Shown in pieces: positions 42,145 to 45,174 of a DNA stretch of 45,174 nucleotides. Source of the DNA: Butyrivibrio proteoclasticus P6B7 (GTDB lineage Bacteria; Bacillota; Clostridia; Lachnospirales; Lachnospiraceae); NCBI RefSeq assembly GCF_000622085.1, contig NZ_KK211397.1, positions 21,801-66,974 on the forward strand, read 5' to 3'. The translations under genes were made by a program, and so were the position numbers. Below the pieces are notes generated by a model. That model did not search any database. It saw only the letters and a list, made by a program, of their open reading frames with translations, and was not told where the DNA came from. Every line of letters begins with the position of its first letter. Positions within the stretch are counted from its first letter, which is position 1.

Positions 42145-43320
42145 ATGGTCTATGTAGGAATTGATGTCGCTAAAGACAAACATGATTGCATTATCAAAAA
42201 CTCTGTTGGGGAAGTTGTTTTCAAAACATTCACTATCAAAAACAATCTCGATGGGTTCAATGATCTTTATCAGAAGATAGAAACCGTAATGGAAGATGCA
42301 TCTAAAGTAAAAGTAGGGCTAGAAGCCACTGGACACTATAGTTACAATCTTCTTGGATATCTCATTGATAAAGGTTTGCCCACCTTCGTTATCAATCCGT
42401 TACATACCAATCTGTACAGAAAAAGTCTAAGCCTTAGACAGACGAAAACGGATAAAGTAGATGTCAATACGATTGCTTCTATGCTCATGTCTGATGTGAA
42501 CTTAAAGTCCTACTCTGACACATCGTACCACAACGAAGAACTCAAGTCACTAACCCGCTATCGCTTTGATAAAGTAAAAGAGCGGGCAAAGCTTAAAGCT
42601 TCTATATCTCGTCTGGTCTGTATCCTTTTTCCTGAATTAGAAAAGCTTGTTCCTACTCTGCATATGAATTCTGTTTATTCATTGCTATACGAATTTCCTG
42701 GAGCTAAGCAAGTAGCATTCGCTCATCTTACAAGGCTTTCTAATTTACTGTCCGAATCTTCTAAAGGTCATTACGACAAGGATGTTGCAATAACATTTCG
42801 AGAAGCAGCAAGAACCTCTATCGGCTCAAATATGCCAGCAAAATCACTTGAATTAAAGCACACCATTAAGCTGATACGTGAGCTTGATTCCGAGATTGAT
42901 GAAATCGAAGGAAAAATCAAGGCTATCATGGATACCATCAATTCTCCAATTCTTAGCATTCCTGGAATAAGCTATCGTATGGGCGCCATGATCATAGCAG
43001 AGATTGGAGATTTCAGCAGATTTGAATCTGCCGATAAAATCCTTGCCTATGCAGGTTTATCACCATCTACATATCAATCCGGGCAATTAGATAACTGTCA
43101 TCCTCGAATGGAAAAGCGGGGTTCCAGATATCTACGATATGCTCTGTTTAACGCCACTATCTATGTCTGCCATTGGGATCCGACGTTCAACGCCTACCTT
43201 GCCAGAAAGCGAGCTGAAGGAAAGCACTATTATGTCGCTATGTCCCATGCAGCTAAGAAGCTCGTAAGACTGATATATCGGCTTGAAAAATCTAATCAGC
43301 CATACAATAAAGCCGTTTAA
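42145..43320 (+). CDS. IS110-family recombinase (DEDD transposase)
   Basis: A 391-aa enzyme that moves the element using an RuvC-like DEDD domain and a C-terminal serine domain. The N-terminal domain has GIDVAKDKHD (first Asp), EATGHY (Glu) and KTDKVDVNTIA (two Asp). A coiled-coil region follows. The C-terminal transposase-20 domain has LSIPGISYRMGAMIIAEIGD and the serine motif region YAGLSPSTYQSG, then GSRYLRYALF. The start is ATG 42145 behind GGGAGG; an ATG at 42058 would lie inside the structured leader. It looks intact. Confidence 0.93.
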   Translation: MVYVGIDVAKDKHDCIIKNSVGEVVFKTFTIKNNLDGFNDLYQKIETVMEDASKVKVGLEATGHYSYNLLGYLIDKGLPTFVINPLHTNLYRKSLSLRQTKTDKVDVNTIASMLMSDVNLKSYSDTSYHNEELKSLTRYRFDKVKERAKLKASISRLVCILFPELEKLVPTLHMNSVYSLLYEFPGAKQVAFAHLTRLSNLLSESSKGHYDKDVAITFREAARTSIGSNMPAKSLELKHTIKLIRELDSEIDEIEGKIKAIMDTINSPILSIPGISYRMGAMIIAEIGDFSRFESADKILAYAGLSPSTYQSGQLDNCHPRMEKRGSRYLRYALFNATIYVCHWDPTFNAYLARKRAEGKHYYVAMSHAAKKLVRLIYRLEKSNQPYNKAV

Positions 43321-43330
43321 CTAATTCCAT

Positions 43331-43373
43331 ACAAATCTTCTTTCAAGAGCATCTTGCGCGATGCTCTATTTGT
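43331..43373 (+). terminator. Nested hairpin after the IS110 recombinase
   Basis: ACAAAT (43331-43336) pairs with ATTTGT (43368-43373) and, inside, AGAGCATC (43346-43353) pairs with GATGCTCT (43360-43367) around TTGCGC. It is probably a terminator or an element-end structure. The remaining 43374-43714 is AT-rich, with TTAAAACATTTCT twice (about 43420-43452) and AAATTCCACT twice (about 43487 and 43644), and no gene. Confidence 0.7.
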
Positions 43374-43559
43374 CATGCAGTTTTCAAGGTACTAATTGCG
43401 ATGAATAAATCACCATCACTATATTTAAAACATTTCTGTCTTAAAACATTTCTATTGACTTCCTTTAGGTCAAATGAAAAAGTAAATTCCACTTTACCTA
43501 TGAAAAATGGTCTCTTTTGCGATTTTGAGGAATGATTTCATAAAATTGTGCTTTGAGAC

Positions 43560-45174
43560 CTCTGAAAAACGTGATAAAATCGGTTCATCGTTTCTGTTTG
43601 TTGTATGGCAAACAGACGACTGGAGCAGTTTGAGAAAAATTAAATTCCACTCGTCTCGGGATGATTTTTGATGAAATTTGAGACATAAGTGGTCATCTGT
43701 CTGCTTACTATTTTTTATTTATTGATGAGAGCCGGTTTTAACATGACTGAGTCTGGGGAGACTTTTTGCTGTCCTGTTAGAGCCGGTATTCTTTTGTCTA
43801 AAAGCAGTTCAGCAAGGTCAAATGGAGTTGCTCCATTTAAGCTGTCTCTGGCTGTTGAATTGATGTGACTTGCCATAAGGTTGATGTCTTCCTGAGTGTA
43901 CTTGTGCATGCTTCGACCTTTTGGAATGACATAGCGAATGTATTCATGGTTCTTCTCAAGTCTGGCCTTCTGGTTAGACACATAAGGATCGCAATAGAAT
44001 ACATAGGTGCGCTGCTTGCCATCTTCAGTCTTTTCTATATCCCAGGGGTTCTTGAATTCCGACCCGTTGTCGGTAAGAATCACAGGAAAGTATTTCTTGA
44101 AAAGGCGCGGCCCAAGTGTAGAGTAGAGCTCGTTGATAGCGTTCACGACACACTCCTGAGTACACCTTGGTAATAGGATAACAAGCATAAAACTGCAACT
44201 TCTAAACAGAAGAGTGAGCAGGCACTTTCCACTAGCCTGACCACCTTTAACGGTATCCATCTCGACAACATCGAGATCAGGATGATGCTCCATGAAGAAC
44301 TCAAAGTCCTTGTATGTACGCTTGTTGCGGTATACCTGTTCTATGTTTTTTACTCTTGGTTCAGAGCGCTTCTTTCGCTTTTTATAACGAACTCTTCTGG
44401 GCAGATCAATGTTCCTTGCCTGGAAGACGCGTTGGTCGAAGTAGTTGTAAAGAGTACGTCTGCATACAGGTATCTCATCGGCATGCACAGCAAATATATG
44501 ACTTAATGGCTGCCCGTTGAGAACCAGTGGAGAAACAAGATCGTTTAGCTGCTGCAATTCCTCAGGAGTGAGATTTATTCCTTTCCTTGAGTTGACCAGT
44601 TTCTTCTCATACTTTTCTTGTGCGGCCGTGGCAGAGTAGTAGGCTTTTTCTAAAGGACAATCTCTGTAATGATCGCAGGAATTGCACACAAATGGAGCCT
44701 TGGTTGGTTTATAACAAACATAGGGAATAAAGTACTTACAATACTTAGTTGGATCCATGCGGTAACAGTAACGACAAGCTTTGTTACATTTGCGGTACTT
44801 GTTGTCGCCACATACATCCCGTTCCCTACAGGTTTTGTAGTCCCAGCAAAGTCTGCATTTATCCCACCACTGATATGGGGATTCAATACTTCTGGATCTT
44901 TTAACTTCTTTTGAAATGGTAGTAGGATCCTTGTGCAGAACCTTTGCAATGGAATAAAAAGTAGAGCCTTGGTTAAGCTCCTGTTCTATATAAATCCTAT
45001 CTGACAGTAACAGATGGGAGTGGTTACCTCTTATCGATTCACTCATAAGGAACTCCTTCCTGACAGACAGATGACCTTGAGTAGGATAAGAGATAAAAAT
45101 GGCATGTGCAAGACTAACTTCTACATCGCCATGTTTTTGACCTGAAATAGCTGAATTTAAAATTTCACTCTACG
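43560..45174 (-). mobile_element. IS30-family insertion sequence (ends not resolved)
   Basis: The transposase at 43715-45046 is flanked by non-coding stretches. Terminal inverted repeats could not be identified. A motif like AAATTCCACTC near 43644 recurs as AAATTTCACTC near 45158, but in the same direction rather than inverted. The right end may lie outside the window. The interval 45047-45174 contains the AAGGAG site and no other gene. Confidence 0.4.
43715..45046 (-). CDS. IS30-family transposase
   Basis: A 443-aa DDE transposase. The N-terminal helix-turn-helix (LNQGSTFYSIAKVLHKDPTTISKEVKRS) binds the ends, followed by a cysteine-rich region (CRLCWDYKTC; KCNKACRYCY; CNSCDHYRDC) that is probably zinc-binding. 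The catalytic core has VVEMDTVKGG (first Asp), VILTDNGSEF (second Asp) and LEKNHEYIRYVIPKG (Glu). The start follows AAGGAG by seven bases. It appears intact and points toward the IS110 element. Confidence 0.94.
   Translation of the reverse strand: MSESIRGNHSHLLLSDRIYIEQELNQGSTFYSIAKVLHKDPTTISKEVKRSRSIESPYQWWDKCRLCWDYKTCRERDVCGDNKYRKCNKACRYCYRMDPTKYCKYFIPYVCYKPTKAPFVCNSCDHYRDCPLEKAYYSATAAQEKYEKKLVNSRKGINLTPEELQQLNDLVSPLVLNGQPLSHIFAVHADEIPVCRRTLYNYFDQRVFQARNIDLPRRVRYKKRKKRSEPRVKNIEQVYRNKRTYKDFEFFMEHHPDLDVVEMDTVKGGQASGKCLLTLLFRSCSFMLVILLPRCTQECVVNAINELYSTLGPRLFKKYFPVILTDNGSEFKNPWDIEKTEDGKQRTYVFYCDPYVSNQKARLEKNHEYIRYVIPKGRSMHKYTQEDINLMASHINSTARDSLNGATPFDLAELLLDKRIPALTGQQKVSPDSVMLKPALINK

Larger units (their letters stand above)
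41901..43420 (+). mobile_element. IS110-family insertion sequence (ends approximate)
   Basis: The recombinase gene (42145-43320) is flanked by a folded non-coding left part (41914-42144) and a right part with a nested hairpin (43331-43373). IS110 elements lack terminal inverted repeats and do not make fixed target duplications, so the ends cannot be fixed from one copy. The left limit is placed after the tandem array, and the right before the AT-rich spacer toward the IS30 gene. Confidence 0.6.

Noticed and set aside
43640..45174. Terminal inverted repeats of the IS30 element
   Set aside because: The similar motifs at the two ends (AAATTCCACTC and AAATTTCACTC) are in the same direction, so they cannot be the inverted termini.

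Overview
The window looks like chromosomal DNA from a moderately AT-rich Gram-positive anaerobe of the Lachnospiraceae (Butyrivibrio/Pseudobutyrivibrio-like). The reasons are strong AGGAGG-type ribosome binding sites, a yeast/actinobacterial-type LeuA, a DUF5717/DUF5716 operon, many LxxC lipoproteins, a surface protein with VLGAxR motifs before its membrane anchor, and a CIRCE operator. The genus is inferred from protein style, not from a marker gene. I see no tRNA, rRNA or CRISPR-Cas.

Layout. 1-1000: a 51-bp tandem array of inverted GGGTAC/GTACCC motifs joined to a structured repeat core (copy A). 1250-3350: a 2-isopropylmalate synthase with an AraC-type DNA-binding domain fused to its C-terminus, preceded by a perfect 20-bp direct repeat with a 21-bp period. 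3575-8231: an FAD-dependent dehydrogenase, a parvulin-like lipoprotein and an M13 metallopeptidase lipoprotein. 8352-10805: a MalT-like LuxR regulator. 11013-13487: a proline-rich, membrane-anchored surface protein. 13652-16093: DUF2804 protein plus aldehyde dehydrogenase. 16103-18366: CIRCE and htpG. 18367-18915: a non-coding stretch with a 64-bp-period array of TACGGTA/TACCGTA pairs. 18916-21524: three unrelated lipoproteins of unknown function. 21622-22404 (minus): a formate/nitrite-type channel.

22703-34637 is the largest same-strand block. An ABC exporter (ATPase, membrane-fusion protein, two FtsX-type permeases) is followed by a four-gene DUF5717/DUF5716 unit with 4-base overlaps at two of its junctions. 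One member looks like a degenerate actin/Hsp70-fold ATPase and another is a coiled-coil membrane protein, which suggests an undescribed envelope-associated machine. 34776-41397: purF and purB flank a radical SAM enzyme, a small protein ending in CGWC, a leucine-rich-repeat protein and a protein resembling a metallopeptidase that has lost its HExxH motif.

41432-45174 is a mobile/repeat region. It holds a second, inverted copy of the structured core (copy B) joined to its own tandem array (74/75 bp, each unit with a start codon), an IS110-family recombinase with a folded 5' leader that could be its bridge RNA, and an IS30-family transposase on the opposite strand.

Best candidates for something new: the LeuA-AraC fusion with its putative operator, the DUF5717/DUF5716 operon, and the 'core plus hairpin array' repeat present twice with pair-preserving base changes.
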